64,000 bases of DNA from Pseudomonas baltica (GCF_014235765.1 NZ_JACMYH010000001.1:186001-250000), one strand, 5' to 3'. Positions 9,773 to 19,624 are shown, counted from the first letter of the stretch. Numbers and translations are program-made. Notes: generated by a model not told the origin, from the letters alone.

Positions 9773-10957
9773 ATGCAGAAAACCAGTGCAACGCTGCTGA
9801 TCATCGATGACGACGATGTGGTGCGCGCAAGCCTTGCGGCCTACCTCGAAGACAGCAGCTTCAGCGTGCTGCAGGCGAACAATGGCCTGCAGGGCCTCCA
9901 GGTCTTCGAGCAAAAACAGCCCGATCTCGTCATCTGCGACCTGCGCATGCCGCAGGTGGGCGGCCTTGAATTGATTCGCCAGGTGACCGAGCGTTCTCCC
10001 GATACTCCAGTGATCGTGCTGTCCGGTGCCGGAGTGATGAACGACGCAGTCGAAGCATTGCGCCTGGGTGCCGCCGATTACCTGATAAAGCCTCTTGAAG
10101 ATCTGGCCGTGCTTGAGCACTCGGTTCGCCGGGCCCTGGATCGCTCGCGGCTGCTGCTGGAGAATCGTCGCTACCGCGAGAAGCTGGAAACGGCCAATCG
10201 TGAACTGGAAGCCAGCCTGCATCTGCTGCAGGAAGACCAGACTGCCGGCCGGCAAGTGCAGATGAACATGCTGCCTCAGAGTCCCTGGAGCACCGACGGA
10301 TTCAGTTTCGAACACCAGATCATCCCGTCGCTGTACCTGTCGGGCGACTTCGTCGACTATTTTCGGGTCGACGAGCACCGCTTGGCGTTCTATCTGGCCG
10401 ACGTATCCGGTCATGGCGCTTCATCGGCATTCGTCACGGTGCTGTTGAAATTCATGACCACCCGCCTCATGTTCGAATCAAGGCGCGGTGGTGCGATGCC
10501 CGAATTCAAACCGTCCGACGTGCTGGGCCATATCAACCGGGGTTTGATCAACACGCGTTTGGGCAAGCATGTCACCATGGTCGGCGGGGTGATCGACGAG
10601 CACACCGGGCTGTTGACCTACAGCATCGGCGGGCATTTGCCGCTTCCGGTGCTGTACACCCCCGAGCAAACGCAGTACCTGCAGGGACGCGGCCTGCCGG
10701 TGGGTCTGTTCAACGAAGCCACGTATACCGATCACGTCATGGCGTTGCCGGAGCAGTTCAGCCTTACCCTGCTTTCCGATGGGATACTGGACTTGCTGCC
10801 AGGCGAAACGCTTAAGGAAAAAGAAGCTGCATTGCCTGAGATCGTCAGTGCAGCGGGCGGCAGCCTGGATGGCTTGCGGCAAAAGTTTGGACTGGCCACA
10901 CTCGGGGAGATGCCGGATGATATCGCCCTGATGGTGCTGAGCAGGAACCTTGCATGA
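9773..10957 (+). CDS. hsbR: Response regulator with PP2C/SpoIIE phosphatase output (HsbR-like)
   Basis: A 394-residue protein. A receiver domain (residues 7-125) has the acidic pocket DDDD at 12-15, the phospho-acceptor Asp56 in VICDLRMP and the conserved Lys in LIKPL. A coiled linker (about 140-165) leads to a SpoIIE/PP2C-type phosphatase domain with the metal-binding ADVSGHG motif and a closing PDDIALMVL. In P. aeruginosa the orthologous HsbR receives phosphate from HptB and controls the phosphorylation of HsbA, switching between motility and biofilm. The next gene overlaps its stop by 4 bp and encodes that partner. Confidence 0.9.
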   Translation: MQKTSATLLIIDDDDVVRASLAAYLEDSSFSVLQANNGLQGLQVFEQKQPDLVICDLRMPQVGGLELIRQVTERSPDTPVIVLSGAGVMNDAVEALRLGAADYLIKPLEDLAVLEHSVRRALDRSRLLLENRRYREKLETANRELEASLHLLQEDQTAGRQVQMNMLPQSPWSTDGFSFEHQIIPSLYLSGDFVDYFRVDEHRLAFYLADVSGHGASSAFVTVLLKFMTTRLMFESRRGGAMPEFKPSDVLGHINRGLINTRLGKHVTMVGGVIDEHTGLLTYSIGGHLPLPVLYTPEQTQYLQGRGLPVGLFNEATYTDHVMALPEQFSLTLLSDGILDLLPGETLKEKEAALPEIVSAAGGSLDGLRQKFGLATLGEMPDDIALMVLSRNLA

Positions 10958-11436
10958 GTACTGGTAGAATCCAGTTTGCTGAACAAAGCGGCACGTTCGT
11001 GTTGAAATTCGTGGGTGAGGTGCGCCTGACGCTCTGCTCGGCGCTGGATGCGACGATCGAGCGGATCTTCACCGCCCTCGATTTTTCAGCCATCGTGATC
11101 GATTTGACCGAAACCCGCAGCATCGACAGCACCACCTTGGGCTTGCTGGCCAAGTTGTCGATCATGTCTCGTCAAAAAGTCGGATTGCTGCCAACGGTGG
11201 TGACGACTCACGAGGACATCACGCGCCTGCTGCAGTCCATGGGTTTCGATCAGGTGTTCAACATCGTCGGTCGCCCGATTCCTTGCCCCGACTGCCTGAC
11301 GGACCTGCCTTCGCAGGATCTGTCCGAGGATGTGGTTAGGGCCAAGGTGCTGGAAGCGCACAAGATTCTCATGGGCCTGAACGAGTCCAACCGCGAAGCC
11401 TTCCACGATCTGGTGAACGCGCTGGAACGCAGCTGA
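10954..11436 (+). CDS. hsbA: STAS-domain anti-anti-sigma factor (HsbA-like)
   Basis: A 160-residue protein with a STAS domain (about residues 1-105). The conserved SIDSTTLGLLAKL segment carries the serines (Ser56 and Ser59) where phosphorylation occurs in this class. A C-terminal extension contains CPDCLTDLPSQD and ends in a helical tail. In P. aeruginosa HsbA binds the anti-sigma factor FlgM when unphosphorylated, and a diguanylate cyclase when phosphorylated. It is translationally coupled to hsbR (ATGA overlap) and followed by a strong terminator. Confidence 0.9.
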   Translation: MSTGRIQFAEQSGTFVLKFVGEVRLTLCSALDATIERIFTALDFSAIVIDLTETRSIDSTTLGLLAKLSIMSRQKVGLLPTVVTTHEDITRLLQSMGFDQVFNIVGRPIPCPDCLTDLPSQDLSEDVVRAKVLEAHKILMGLNESNREAFHDLVNALERS

Positions 11437-11463
11437 GTACCTTCGGGTGACTCGCTCGGCTAT

Positions 11464-11495
11464 AAAAAAAGGCGACCTTGCGGTCGCCTTTTTTT
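11464..11495. terminator. Bidirectional rho-independent terminator
   Basis: Seven A, then GGCGACC-TTGC-GGTCGCC, then seven T: a perfect 7-bp stem between the convergent hsbA and tal genes. Confidence 0.95.
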
Positions 11496-11513
11496 GTGTG
11501 CGGCAGACTGGAA

Positions 11514-12443
11514 TCAGGAAACCTTGGCAGTCAGCAGGGTTTCGAGTTTTTCCTGATCGCGAGCGAATTGACGAATGCCTTCAGCCAGCTTTTCAGTGGC
11601 CATCGCGTCTTCGTTCGACGCCCAGCGGAACTGCGCTTCGGTCAAAATCTGCTTGGGTTCGCCGGCATTGCCTGGCTTGAGCTTCTGCTCCAGCGTGCCT
11701 TCATCTTCAGCCAGCTTGTGCAGCAGTTCCGGGCTGATGGTCAGGCGATCACAACCGGCCAACTGCTCGATCTGGTTGATGTTGCGGAAGCTGGCGCCCA
11801 TGACCACGGTCTTGTAGTCGTTGGCTTTGTAGTAGTTGTAGATGCGCGTCACCGACTGCACGCCTGGATCGTCGGAACCGGTGTATTCCTGGCCGGTGGA
11901 TTTCTTGTACCAGTCGTAGATGCGACCCACGAACGGCGAGATCAGGAACACACCAGCGTCGGCGCACGCCTGTGCCTGTGCGAAGGAGAACAGCAAGGTC
12001 AGGTTGCACTGAATGCCTGCCTTTTCCAGCTTCTCGGCGGCGCGGATACCTTCCCAGGTGGAGGCCAGCTTGATCAGCACACGCTCGCGACCGACACCGG
12101 CCTTTTCGTACAGGTCGATGATCTGGCTGGCCTTGGCCAGCAGGGCCTGCTCGTCGAAAGAGAGGCGCGCGTCGACTTCGGTGGAGATGCGGCCGGGGAT
12201 GGCCTTGAGGATCCCGGTACCCACGGCGACCGCGAAAGTGTCCGACGCCAGACCGACATCACCGTTGCTGTCGCTGATGGTCTTGCGCAGCATGTCCTTG
12301 TAGGCTTCCAGCGAGGCAGCCTTGAGCAGCAGCGACGGGTTGGTGGTGGCGTCGACCGGCTTGAGCTTGGAGATGGCGTCGAAGTCGCCGGTGTCGGCCA
12401 CCACGGTGGTCATTTGCTTGAGTTGTTCCAGCTTGGAAGTCAT
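11514..12443 (-). CDS. tal: Transaldolase
   Basis: A 309-residue class I aldolase of the non-oxidative pentose phosphate pathway, transferring a dihydroxyacetone unit from sedoheptulose-7-phosphate to glyceraldehyde-3-phosphate. The N-terminal signature [13 protein letters not shown] and the Schiff-base lysine in [12 protein letters not shown] are present, with [10 protein letters not shown] further on. Length and sequence fit TalB-type enzymes. It reads toward hsbA and is separated from it by the shared terminator. A 180-bp gap to dusA has no other gene I can support. Confidence 0.96.
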   Translation of the reverse strand: MTSKLEQLKQMTTVVADTGDFDAISKLKPVDATTNPSLLLKAASLEAYKDMLRKTISDSNGDVGLASDTFAVAVGTGILKAIPGRISTEVDARLSFDEQALLAKASQIIDLYEKAGVGRERVLIKLASTWEGIRAAEKLEKAGIQCNLTLLFSFAQAQACADAGVFLISPFVGRIYDWYKKSTGQEYTGSDDPGVQSVTRIYNYYKANDYKTVVMGASFRNINQIEQLAGCDRLTISPELLHKLAEDEGTLEQKLKPGNAGEPKQILTEAQFRWASNEDAMATEKLAEGIRQFARDQEKLETLLTAKVS

Positions 12444-12623
12444 GAGCGTGCTCTGTCCTGTGCGAATGAATGACGTTACCCGAGCGCTGCGTCCGGCTCA
12501 AGGGCCAAGGGCGTGCAGCAGGGGGAGGGCGGCGGAAAGACCTACGTTCGAGTGTCGCGCCGCGCGACGGTTCAATGGATCGAGTATGCGCTCCTATCGG
12601 GTCAATGATGCGTCGTTGGGCGA

Positions 12624-13634
12624 TCAGCGCCCTTCGAGCAATGCCCCGGCCTGATCGAGCAGCGCCAGTGGGTCATCGGCCTTGTGGATGTCCACCGACA
12701 GCAGCTGGCGGAACTTGCGCGCGCCGGGAAAGCCCGTACCCAAACCGAGCATGTGCCGCGTAACGTGGTGCATGGCACCGCCTGACGCGATATGCGCGGC
12801 GATGTACGGCCGCATCTGCCGCAGCGCGTCGAAACGGCTGATCACCGGCGTGTCGCTGCCGAACAACTGTTGGTCGACCTGCGCCAACAGGTATGGGTTG
12901 TGATAGGCCTCGCGTCCCAGCATCACACCATCGAAGGTCTGCAGATGCTCGGCGCAGGCTTCCAGCGTCTTGATGCCGCCGTTGAGTATCACTTCCAGGT
13001 CCGGAAAATCCGCCTTCAAGCGCTCGGCAATGTCATAGCGCAGCGGGGGGATGTCGCGGTTTTCCTTGGGCGACAGGCCCTCAAGGATGGCGATCCGTGC
13101 GTGCACGGTAAAACTGCGGCAGCCAGCTTCGCGCACCTGCCCGACGAAATCGCACAGCGCCTCATAGCTGTCGCGCCCATTGATGCCAATGCGGTGCTTG
13201 ACCGTGACCGGAATCGACACCGCATCGCGCATGGCCTTGACGCAGTCGGCCACGAGCGCAGGGTGCGCCATAAGGCAGGCGCCGATCATGTTGTTCTGCA
13301 CGCGATCGCTGGGACAGCCCACGTTCAGATTGACCTCGTCGTAACCGTGCGCCTGCGCCATGCGCGCGCACGCGGCCAGATCGGCCGGCGTGCTTCCACC
13401 CAACTGCAGCGCGATGGGGTGCTCGGCATAGTCGTAGCGCAGAAAGCGCTCGTGATCGCCATTGAGCAAAGCGCCGGTGGTGACCATTTCGGTGTAGAGC
13501 AGGGTGTGCCGCGAGAGCAGGCGCAGGAAGTAGCGACAGTGGCGGTCGGTCCAATCCATCATGGGTGCCACGCTAAAGCGGCGGGAGGTCTCCAGGCTAG
13601 GCGTGGCGGGCGTTTCAGCTACATTCTGTACCAT
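12624..13634 (-). CDS. dusA: tRNA-dihydrouridine(20/20a) synthase
   Basis: An FMN enzyme reducing uridine in the tRNA D-loop. The conserved RFSVAPMMDWTDRHCRYF start, LQLGGSTPADLAACARMA, NLNVGCPSDRVQ and the catalytic-cysteine segment GACLMA are all present, with the C-terminal helical domain. I chose the ATG at 13634, giving 336 residues, the usual DusA length. The frame runs open a further 78 codons upstream, but that stretch shows no family similarity. The 5' end of dusA is a known attachment site for genomic islands; no integrase is seen here. Confidence 0.93.
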   Translation of the reverse strand: MVQNVAETPATPSLETSRRFSVAPMMDWTDRHCRYFLRLLSRHTLLYTEMVTTGALLNGDHERFLRYDYAEHPIALQLGGSTPADLAACARMAQAHGYDEVNLNVGCPSDRVQNNMIGACLMAHPALVADCVKAMRDAVSIPVTVKHRIGINGRDSYEALCDFVGQVREAGCRSFTVHARIAILEGLSPKENRDIPPLRYDIAERLKADFPDLEVILNGGIKTLEACAEHLQTFDGVMLGREAYHNPYLLAQVDQQLFGSDTPVISRFDALRQMRPYIAAHIASGGAMHHVTRHMLGLGTGFPGARKFRQLLSVDIHKADDPLALLDQAGALLEGR

Positions 13635-13691
13635 TTTACTCTGCGCGTTTTGTACCAGTTTTCGGGCGTTTTCGGACGTTTTCGTGGGGTG

Positions 13692-13710
13692 AGTGGTAAG
13701 TTTTACCACT
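13692..13710. promoter_or_regulatory. Operator-like palindrome upstream of dusA
   Basis: AGTGGTAAGTTTTACCACT has 8-bp perfect arms around a 3-base centre, about 58 bp upstream of the dusA start. It looks like a binding site for a dimeric repressor. The regulator is unknown. Confidence 0.45.
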
Positions 13711-13844
13711 GTGAGAATGACCTTAACCACTTTCGCCGGGGCCACTATTCGAGGACGAAAAAGGGCTGGCGAGGTGTTTGCTATGCAGGTCGGCTCAGTA
13801 CGAAACGTGACGGGAGACAAGTCTACCAAGACACTCGGTCGTTC

Positions 13845-13985
13845 GTGCGAAAACAGGTCGCTTATCAAGCGCTGCAGGATGACCTTGAGGATCTGCGTTC
13901 TGAACGCCTGGCCATCGAACGTCTGTCTGGCATAGACACTGACTTGACCTTGAGCCTGGAAGAAATGAACGCCCGGTTCAGATAG
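13845..13985 (+). pseudogene. Possible remnant of a small antitoxin-like gene
   Basis: A 46-codon stretch from a GTG reads with good amphipathic helical character (QALQDDLEDLRSERLAIERL, then TLSLEEMNARF). This resembles the tail of small ribbon-helix-helix or RelB-type antitoxins, but no intact N-terminal DNA-binding part is in frame and there is no toxin gene beside it. It may be a decayed gene or chance. The palindrome about 140 bp upstream would fit an autoregulated module. Confidence 0.25.
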
Positions 13986-14103
13986 GCATGTGTGCCGTAC
14001 ACCTGTGTTCTTCGTTTCCAGTGCGTGACAGATACAAAGCCCAATCTACCAGGCGAACCTGATACTAACCAAAGAGGCTGGTCGACGTGTCAATGACCAG
14101 CCC

Positions 14104-16275
14104 TTACCAGCGATAGTTGACCGAACCGATCAGCGCTCGCTCGTCGCCGTAGCGGCACGAGACGTTGCAGAACAGGTACTTCTCGTTGGCGACGTTTTGC
14201 GCCTTCATGGCCACGGTCCAGTTCTTGTCGACTTCATAGGTGACTTTCGCGTCGAACAGGGTGTAGGCGGAGACCTTCTCGTTGGCGTCCGAGCTGGACG
14301 TACGGCTGGTGCCCATGTAGCGGGCGCCGCCGCCGACCACGACCTGAGGCAGGCCCAACGCAATCAAGCGGTAGTCGGCCCACAGGTTGGCCATGTGATA
14401 CGGCACGCCGTCGATGCGCGTACCTACGCGGGTCGACACCGCATCGTCGGTGATCTTCGCGTCGGTGTAGGTGTATGACGCAGTGGCGCTCAGGTTCGCG
14501 GTGATCTCCGCTTTGGCCTCAAGCTCCACACCGCGTGAGCGGGTTTCACCGAACTGCACGGTGTTGCCGGTCAGGTCGGTGCTCAGTGAGTTTTTCTGCT
14601 TGAGGTCGTAGACCGCAGCGCTCAGCAGCGATGTGGTACCGGGCGGGGTGTAACGTACGCCGATCTCGTACTGCTCGCCCTCGGTCGGATCGAACGAGGT
14701 GTTGGCGTTGGCGTTGAAGACGTTGGCCGGCAGGAACGACTGGCTCCAGCTGACATAAGGCGCCAGCCCGTTGTCCGCCTGGTAGACCAGGCCGATACGA
14801 CCGGTGGCTTTCTTGTCATCGCGCGGCGTGCGAGCGCCAGTGGCGAAGCTGTAGGTTCGGCTTTCGGCCCAATCCTGACGACCGCCCAGCAGTAGAATCC
14901 ACTTGTCGTCGAACTTGATCTGGTCTTGCAGGTAGACGCCGGTCTGAGCGCTGTGCAGGTCCGAGCCGGTGTTGGCAGTTGTGACGTTGGTCGCAGCGCC
15001 GTACACCGGATTGGCCGGGCTGAACATGGAGTTGGCGCCAGCGAAGCGATGAGAGTCGTAGGTCTTGTGGTAGTAGTCCACGCCCGCCAGCAGGGTGTGC
15101 TGCCAGCGGCCGCTGTCGAGGGTCCATTGCATGTTGTTGTCGCTGGTCCAGCCTTCTGAGCGCTCGCGGCGGATGCTAGCTCGGCGCGCTAGCTGGCCTC
15201 GGCTGCGCAGGGCGCCGCTGCCGGTATCAGCGATCTGCATGTAGTCCCAGCTCAGGTCCGCCTCGAAGTGGCGTAGCGAATGGCGGATTTTCAAGTCGGG
15301 TGTGAAATCGTGTTCGAACAGGTAGCCCAGACTGGTCGAGTAGTTGTTGTAGTGATCGAAGCCGCGCTCGCCGGTGAACAGGTCGCGGTCGACCTTGGGG
15401 TAGCGAGTGCTGGACGAGGTGGTCAGGTCGAAATCCAGCGGTGGTGCAAAGCCGGTACGGGTTTCCTGGTAGTTGGCCAGGACCGTCAGCGAGGTGCTCT
15501 CGTTCGGGCGCCAGGTGAAGGCGGGTGCGATGTAGCGGCGGTCGTCGTCGGTATCGGTGGTCTGGGTGCCACTGTCGCGCCAAAGGCCGGTCAGGCGATA
15601 GGAGAACTGTCCGGCGTCGTCGATCGGGCCGCCCAGGTCGAAGCTGTACTGTTTGCGCGCATGGCTGCCGTATTCGACATTGACTTCATGCAGGGGCGTG
15701 TCGGTCGGGCGCTTGGTGATGGTGTTGAGCAGACCGCCTGGCGACAGTTGGCCGTACAACACAGAAGAAGCACCCTTGACCACTTCCACGCGCTCCAGGC
15801 CGTAGGGCTCGATGCCTCCGTCATACACGCTGCCTTGCAGTTTCATCCCGTCGCGCAGGATGCCGCCGGTGCCTGAGCCGACGTTGAAGCCACGGATCAC
15901 GAAGTCGTCGGCTACACGGCTGAACCCGCCTGGCTGCGCGATCACGCCTGGCGTGTAGCTCAAGGCCTCGGCCAAGGTGTCGGTCTTGCGGTTGTCCATC
16001 TCGTCGCGGGTGATGACCGAAATCGACTGAGGAATATCCTTGATCGCCGAGTCGGTCTTGCTTGCGCTGGTGCTGCGAGTCGCCACAGGTCCACGGATCT
16101 GGCCATTCGGGTTTTCCAGGGCCTGGGCATCGATGGTGGTTTCCTGCAGCTCCAGGGTGGCGTTGGATATGGCAGCGCTGGCGCTGTCGGCGGCGTAGGC
16201 CGTGCTCAGTGGCGGGCCACTGAGTAGCATCGCCAGTGTCAGCGGGTGATAGGCAAAGATTTTTTTTGCCGGCAT
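14104..16275 (-). CDS. TonB-dependent siderophore receptor, FoxA/FhuA-like
   Basis: A 723-residue outer-membrane receptor. It has a signal peptide (about residues 1-28, ending TAYA), a TonB box near ETTIDA, a plug domain with DIPQSISVITRDEMDNRKTD and VEVVKGASSVLYGQLSPGGL, and a 22-strand barrel ending in the aromatic residue W (VNYRW). The cysteine pair late in the protein (FCNVSCRYG) occurs in hydroxamate siderophore receptors such as FoxA/FhuA, so ferrioxamine or ferrichrome uptake is likely but not proven. There is no N-terminal signalling extension. Start ATG follows AGGAG. A Fur-like site lies upstream. Confidence 0.9.
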   Translation of the reverse strand: MPAKKIFAYHPLTLAMLLSGPPLSTAYAADSASAAISNATLELQETTIDAQALENPNGQIRGPVATRSTSASKTDSAIKDIPQSISVITRDEMDNRKTDTLAEALSYTPGVIAQPGGFSRVADDFVIRGFNVGSGTGGILRDGMKLQGSVYDGGIEPYGLERVEVVKGASSVLYGQLSPGGLLNTITKRPTDTPLHEVNVEYGSHARKQYSFDLGGPIDDAGQFSYRLTGLWRDSGTQTTDTDDDRRYIAPAFTWRPNESTSLTVLANYQETRTGFAPPLDFDLTTSSSTRYPKVDRDLFTGERGFDHYNNYSTSLGYLFEHDFTPDLKIRHSLRHFEADLSWDYMQIADTGSGALRSRGQLARRASIRRERSEGWTSDNNMQWTLDSGRWQHTLLAGVDYYHKTYDSHRFAGANSMFSPANPVYGAATNVTTANTGSDLHSAQTGVYLQDQIKFDDKWILLLGGRQDWAESRTYSFATGARTPRDDKKATGRIGLVYQADNGLAPYVSWSQSFLPANVFNANANTSFDPTEGEQYEIGVRYTPPGTTSLLSAAVYDLKQKNSLSTDLTGNTVQFGETRSRGVELEAKAEITANLSATASYTYTDAKITDDAVSTRVGTRIDGVPYHMANLWADYRLIALGLPQVVVGGGARYMGTSRTSSSDANEKVSAYTLFDAKVTYEVDKNWTVAMKAQNVANEKYLFCNVSCRYGDERALIGSVNYRW

Positions 16276-16669
16276 GGGGACTCCTGTTCGTTAAACGTTG
16301 TTTGCCTGAAGGACGAAATCAGGCCGCGCCTCCGTCTCGACGATCAGCACAAGCAGAACTGTAACAAATAGGAATGGTTATTATTCATATTTTGTTGCGA
16401 ATATCTGTTGGAAAGCTACACCCCTTAGATGCTCGACCCGAGGGCAGGGCGCCTCGCATTGCCCTCTTTCACTGTCACTATAAGCGCTAGTGGCGATCAT
16501 GACCGTCAAGTCCGCCACGCAAGAGGGGCCTGACGATCACTGTCTAAGCTTATGTTTATTCAGTATTAATTGGATTGAAAACGGTCGATTACACTCAGCG
16601 ACCGCAAGCCAGACGCAGGCGCTTTCCGATGTTCGCTTTATCTATTTCAACACGTCTGGAGGTCAACCG
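16276..16669. other. Divergent intergenic region between siderophore receptor and amino-acid ABC operon
   Basis: A 394-bp region carrying promoters for both directions. The AT-rich receptor-proximal part has a Fur-like site (16371-16391). The part nearer the ABC operon has AT-rich stretches (about 16550-16600) suited to a promoter, but I could not fix hexamers. No gene is supported. Confidence 0.6.
16371..16391. promoter_or_regulatory. Candidate Fur box
   Basis: GGAATGGTTATTATTCATAT is an AT-rich imperfect palindrome that partly matches the Fur consensus, located about 100 bp upstream of a hydroxamate-type siderophore receptor. The match is imperfect; support comes mainly from the gene it precedes. 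Confidence 0.4.
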
Positions 16670-17335
16670 ATGACCTTCGACTACGCGTTCGCGTTGTCCA
16701 CGCTTCCCGCTTTTGCGCGCGCCGTGGGGGTCACTTTGCAAGTCGGCTTGATCGCAATCCTGAGCTCACTTGCCGTCGCGGTGCTCAACGCGGCCATCGC
16801 CACGTTTCGGGTCCCGGTGCTGCATCGGCTCGTGCCGCTGTACGTCGAGCTTGCGCGGAATACACCGCTGCTGATTCAGCTGTTCTTCATCTACTTCGCC
16901 TTACCCGCTCTGGGCGTGCGGATTTCCGGTTTCGCGGCGGCGGTCATTGCCATGACGTTCATGGGCGGTGCGTACCTGACCGAAATACTGCGCGCGGGCA
17001 TCGAAGCGGTGCCCAAGTCGCAGATCGAGTCTGGCCTGTCCATCGGTCTGTCGCGCTGGCAGCTGTTGCGCCAGGTAGTGCTGCCCCAGGCAGGCATTCT
17101 CAGCTTGCCTGCGCTGTTCGCCAACTTCGTGTTCCTGCTCAAGGAGACCACGGTGGTGTCGGCCGTTGCCGTGCCGGAAATTCTCTACACCACCAAGAGT
17201 TACATCGCTCTGTATTACAAGACCTACGAGATGCTGGCAGTGATGACCGGGTTGTGCGTGCTGTTGTTCTTGCCGCTGTCGTTGCTGCTGGGCCTGCTGG
17301 AAAGGAGGCTCCAACATGGCCAGTTCGGGTCTTGA
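16670..17335 (+). CDS. Polar amino-acid ABC transporter permease (first)
   Basis: A 221-residue inner-membrane permease of the HisM/GlnP family with about five membrane helices. The cytoplasmic EAA-type loop GLSIGLSRWQLLRQVVLPQA contacts the ATPase. ARNTPLLIQLFFIYFALP is the family signature near residue 65-82. The ATG at 16670 follows TGGAGG. The next permease begins before this gene ends (20-bp overlap), so translation is probably coupled. It forms a four-gene importer with the following genes. Confidence 0.93.
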   Translation: MTFDYAFALSTLPAFARAVGVTLQVGLIAILSSLAVAVLNAAIATFRVPVLHRLVPLYVELARNTPLLIQLFFIYFALPALGVRISGFAAAVIAMTFMGGAYLTEILRAGIEAVPKSQIESGLSIGLSRWQLLRQVVLPQAGILSLPALFANFVFLLKETTVVSAVAVPEILYTTKSYIALYYKTYEMLAVMTGLCVLLFLPLSLLLGLLERRLQHGQFGS

Positions 17336-17975
17336 GCTGCTCTGGGTATCGGCACCTCAACTGCTGACCGGGGCCGGTCGCACCTTGGGTATTTCCGCGC
17401 TTGCGATCGTGTTCAGCAGTGTCGGCGGCCTGTTCTATGGCGTGCTGCGCAGCATGGGCAAGCGCTGGCTGGACGTGCCGCTGAGGGTCTACCTGGAGCT
17501 GTTTCGCGCCATTCCGGTACTGGTCTGGTTGTACCTGTTCTTCTTTGGCCTGCCGATCTTCTTCGGCGTCAGCCTGCCTGCGTTCTGGTGCGCGGTGCTG
17601 GTGTTGTCGCTGTGGGGCGCCAGCGAGATTGGCGAAGTCGTGCGTGGCGCGCTGCGCTCCATACCCCGCGGGCAGCGCGAGGCAGGACTGGCCATCGGCC
17701 TGGGCCTGGGCCAGTTGTACGGTCGGGTATTACTGCCCCAGGCGCTCAAGCGCCTCACGCCGCCGGTCATCAACGTCTGCACCCGTTTGCTCAAAACCAG
17801 TTCGCTGGCGGTGCTGATCGGCGTTGTCGACATCACCAAGGTGGGCCAGCAGATCATCGAGCGCACCTACGAGTCAGTGCTGATCTACGGCTTCCTGTTT
17901 GTCTTCTTTTTTATCGTCTGCTATCCGCTGTCGGCCGCTTCCCGCGTGCTTGAACGGCGCTGGAATCACGCATGA
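17316..17975 (+). CDS. Polar amino-acid ABC transporter permease (second)
   Basis: A 219-residue paralogue of the preceding permease, with [19 protein letters not shown] as the family signature and the EAA loop [20 protein letters not shown]. The two would form the heterodimeric channel. It overlaps the preceding permease and, by 4 bp, the ATPase gene. Confidence 0.93.
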   Translation: MASSGLELLWVSAPQLLTGAGRTLGISALAIVFSSVGGLFYGVLRSMGKRWLDVPLRVYLELFRAIPVLVWLYLFFFGLPIFFGVSLPAFWCAVLVLSLWGASEIGEVVRGALRSIPRGQREAGLAIGLGLGQLYGRVLLPQALKRLTPPVINVCTRLLKTSSLAVLIGVVDITKVGQQIIERTYESVLIYGFLFVFFFIVCYPLSAASRVLERRWNHA

Positions 17976-18733
17976 GCGCATTGATCGAACTCGCAAGCTT
18001 CAGCAAGAAATTCGCCGATACACCGGTGCTGACTGACATCGATCTGCGGGTGACCGAAGGCGAGGTGGTGGTGATCCTGGGCCCCAGCGGCTGCGGCAAG
18101 AGCACTTTGCTGCGCTGCCTGAACGGCCTGGAACTGGGCCACAGCGGTACCTTCACTTTCGATGGGCAGTTGCTGCCTGCCAATGCCGACTGGCGCCGCG
18201 TGCGTCAGCAGATCGGCATGGTGTTTCAGAGCTATCACCTGTTTCCTCACATGACCGTGCTGCAGAACGTGCTGCTGGGGCCGCTGCAAGTGCAGAAGCG
18301 CGATGCCCAGGAAGCGCGGCAGCAGGCCGAGGCGCTGCTGGCTCGGGTTGGCCTGGCCGAACGCGCCAACGCCTACCCCCGCGAGCTGTCGGGCGGCCAG
18401 CAGCAACGGATCGCCATTGTGCGGGCACTGTGCATGAACCCCAAGGTCATGCTGTTCGACGAAGTCACCGCTGCGCTGGATCCGGAAATGGTCAAGGAAG
18501 TCCTCGAGGTGATCCTCGACCTGGCGCAGGGCGGCATGACCATGCTCATCGTTACCCACGAAATGGCCTTCGCCCGCGCGGTGGCCGACCGCATTCTGTT
18601 CATGGACCGCGGCCGTATCGCGGAACAGAACGATCCCGAAACCTTCTTCAGCGCCCCGCAGACCGCACGCGCGCAGCAGTTCCTGGAAAGGTTTTCCTAC
18701 GTAGAAAACATGCCGAAAAGGAAAGCATCGTGA
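17972..18733 (+). CDS. Polar amino-acid ABC transporter ATP-binding protein
   Basis: A 253-residue GlnQ/HisP-type ATPase. It has Walker [11 protein letters not shown]-loop [17 protein letters not shown], signature [15 protein letters not shown], Walker [15 protein letters not shown] and the switch histidine in IVTHEM. The conserved FQ..HLFPHMT stretch is typical of amino-acid importers. It overlaps the upstream permease (ATGA) and the downstream binding protein (GTGA). Confidence 0.95.
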   Translation: MSALIELASFSKKFADTPVLTDIDLRVTEGEVVVILGPSGCGKSTLLRCLNGLELGHSGTFTFDGQLLPANADWRRVRQQIGMVFQSYHLFPHMTVLQNVLLGPLQVQKRDAQEARQQAEALLARVGLAERANAYPRELSGGQQQRIAIVRALCMNPKVMLFDEVTAALDPEMVKEVLEVILDLAQGGMTMLIVTHEMAFARAVADRILFMDRGRIAEQNDPETFFSAPQTARAQQFLERFSYVENMPKRKAS

Positions 18734-19605
18734 ACTTCAAAACTGCCCTGGTTCTACCCGTACTCGCTCTTGGATTGCTGGCCGGTTGCGATAAACCGGC
18801 CGAACCCAAGGCCGCCACCCCAGCCGCGACGGCGAAACCTGCCACCAGCTACCTGGAAACCATCAAGGCCCGCGACAAGCTGATCGTCGGGGTGTTCAGC
18901 GACAAACCGCCCTTTGGTTTCGTCAATGAGCAGGGCGAATACGTCGGGTTCGACACCGACCTGGGCAAGCGCTTCGCCAAGGACCTGCTGGGTGACGAGA
19001 AGAAAATCGAGTTCGTCAGCGTCGAGCCGGCCAGCCGCATCCCGTTTCTGCAGAGCGACAAGGTCGACCTGATCCTGGCCAACATGACCGTGACACCCGA
19101 GCGTAGCCAGGCGGTGGACTTCACCAACCCGAACCTGCGTGTCGCCGTGCAGGCGTTGGTGGCGGACGGCAGCAGCGTACAGAAGCTCGATGACCTGGCC
19201 GACAAGACCACCATCGTCACCACCGGCACCACGGCCGATCTGTGGTTGACCAAGAATCACCCTGACTGGAAGCTGCTCAAGTTCGAAAAGAACTCCGAAT
19301 CACTGCAAGCCCTGGCCAGCGGCCGCGGCGACGCCTATGCCCAGGACAACCTCGTGCTGTTCAACTGGGCCAAACAGAACCCCGGTTACCGCGTACTCGC
19401 CCAGAAGCTGGGCGATGAGGCGCCTATCGCACCGGCGGTGAAGAAAGGCAACACCGAGCTGCGCGATTGGGTGAACGACGAATTGGCCAAGCTGGGTGAA
19501 GAGAAAGCCCTGCTCAAGCTTTATGACCAGTACGTGCGCAAGGACTTGCCAGCGGACACCGACCCTAATCTGGTCATCGTGGAGGGAGGTCGCTGGAAGC
19601 CGTGA
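18730..19605 (+). CDS. Amino-acid ABC transporter substrate-binding lipoprotein
   Basis: A 291-residue type 3 periplasmic binding protein starting at a GTG that overlaps the ATPase stop (GTGA). The signal peptide ends in a lipobox LLAGC (Cys at about residue 19), so it should be a lipoprotein, less usual for Gram-negative amino-acid binding proteins. A Pro/Ala-rich tether follows. The ligand fold contains [20 protein letters not shown] and [19 protein letters not shown]. The substrate is probably a polar amino acid; which one cannot be read from sequence. Confidence 0.92.
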   Translation: MNFKTALVLPVLALGLLAGCDKPAEPKAATPAATAKPATSYLETIKARDKLIVGVFSDKPPFGFVNEQGEYVGFDTDLGKRFAKDLLGDEKKIEFVSVEPASRIPFLQSDKVDLILANMTVTPERSQAVDFTNPNLRVAVQALVADGSSVQKLDDLADKTTIVTTGTTADLWLTKNHPDWKLLKFEKNSESLQALASGRGDAYAQDNLVLFNWAKQNPGYRVLAQKLGDEAPIAPAVKKGNTELRDWVNDELAKLGEEKALLKLYDQYVRKDLPADTDPNLVIVEGGRWKP

Positions 19606-19624
19606 AGGCGGCCGATCTTGCGGA

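Larger units (their letters stand above)
13635..14103. other. Intergenic region upstream of dusA with palindrome and possible gene remnant
   Basis: A 469-bp gap. It holds the palindrome at 13692-13710, a second half-site-like TTAACCACT at about 13720, and a short open stretch at 13845-13985 listed separately. No complete gene is convincing. Confidence 0.6.

Noticed and set aside
12792..13985. Long plus-strand open frame across dusA and its upstream region
   Set aside because: Most of it is the antisense of dusA. Only the final 46 codons, outside dusA, look possibly coding, and those are listed as a low-confidence remnant.
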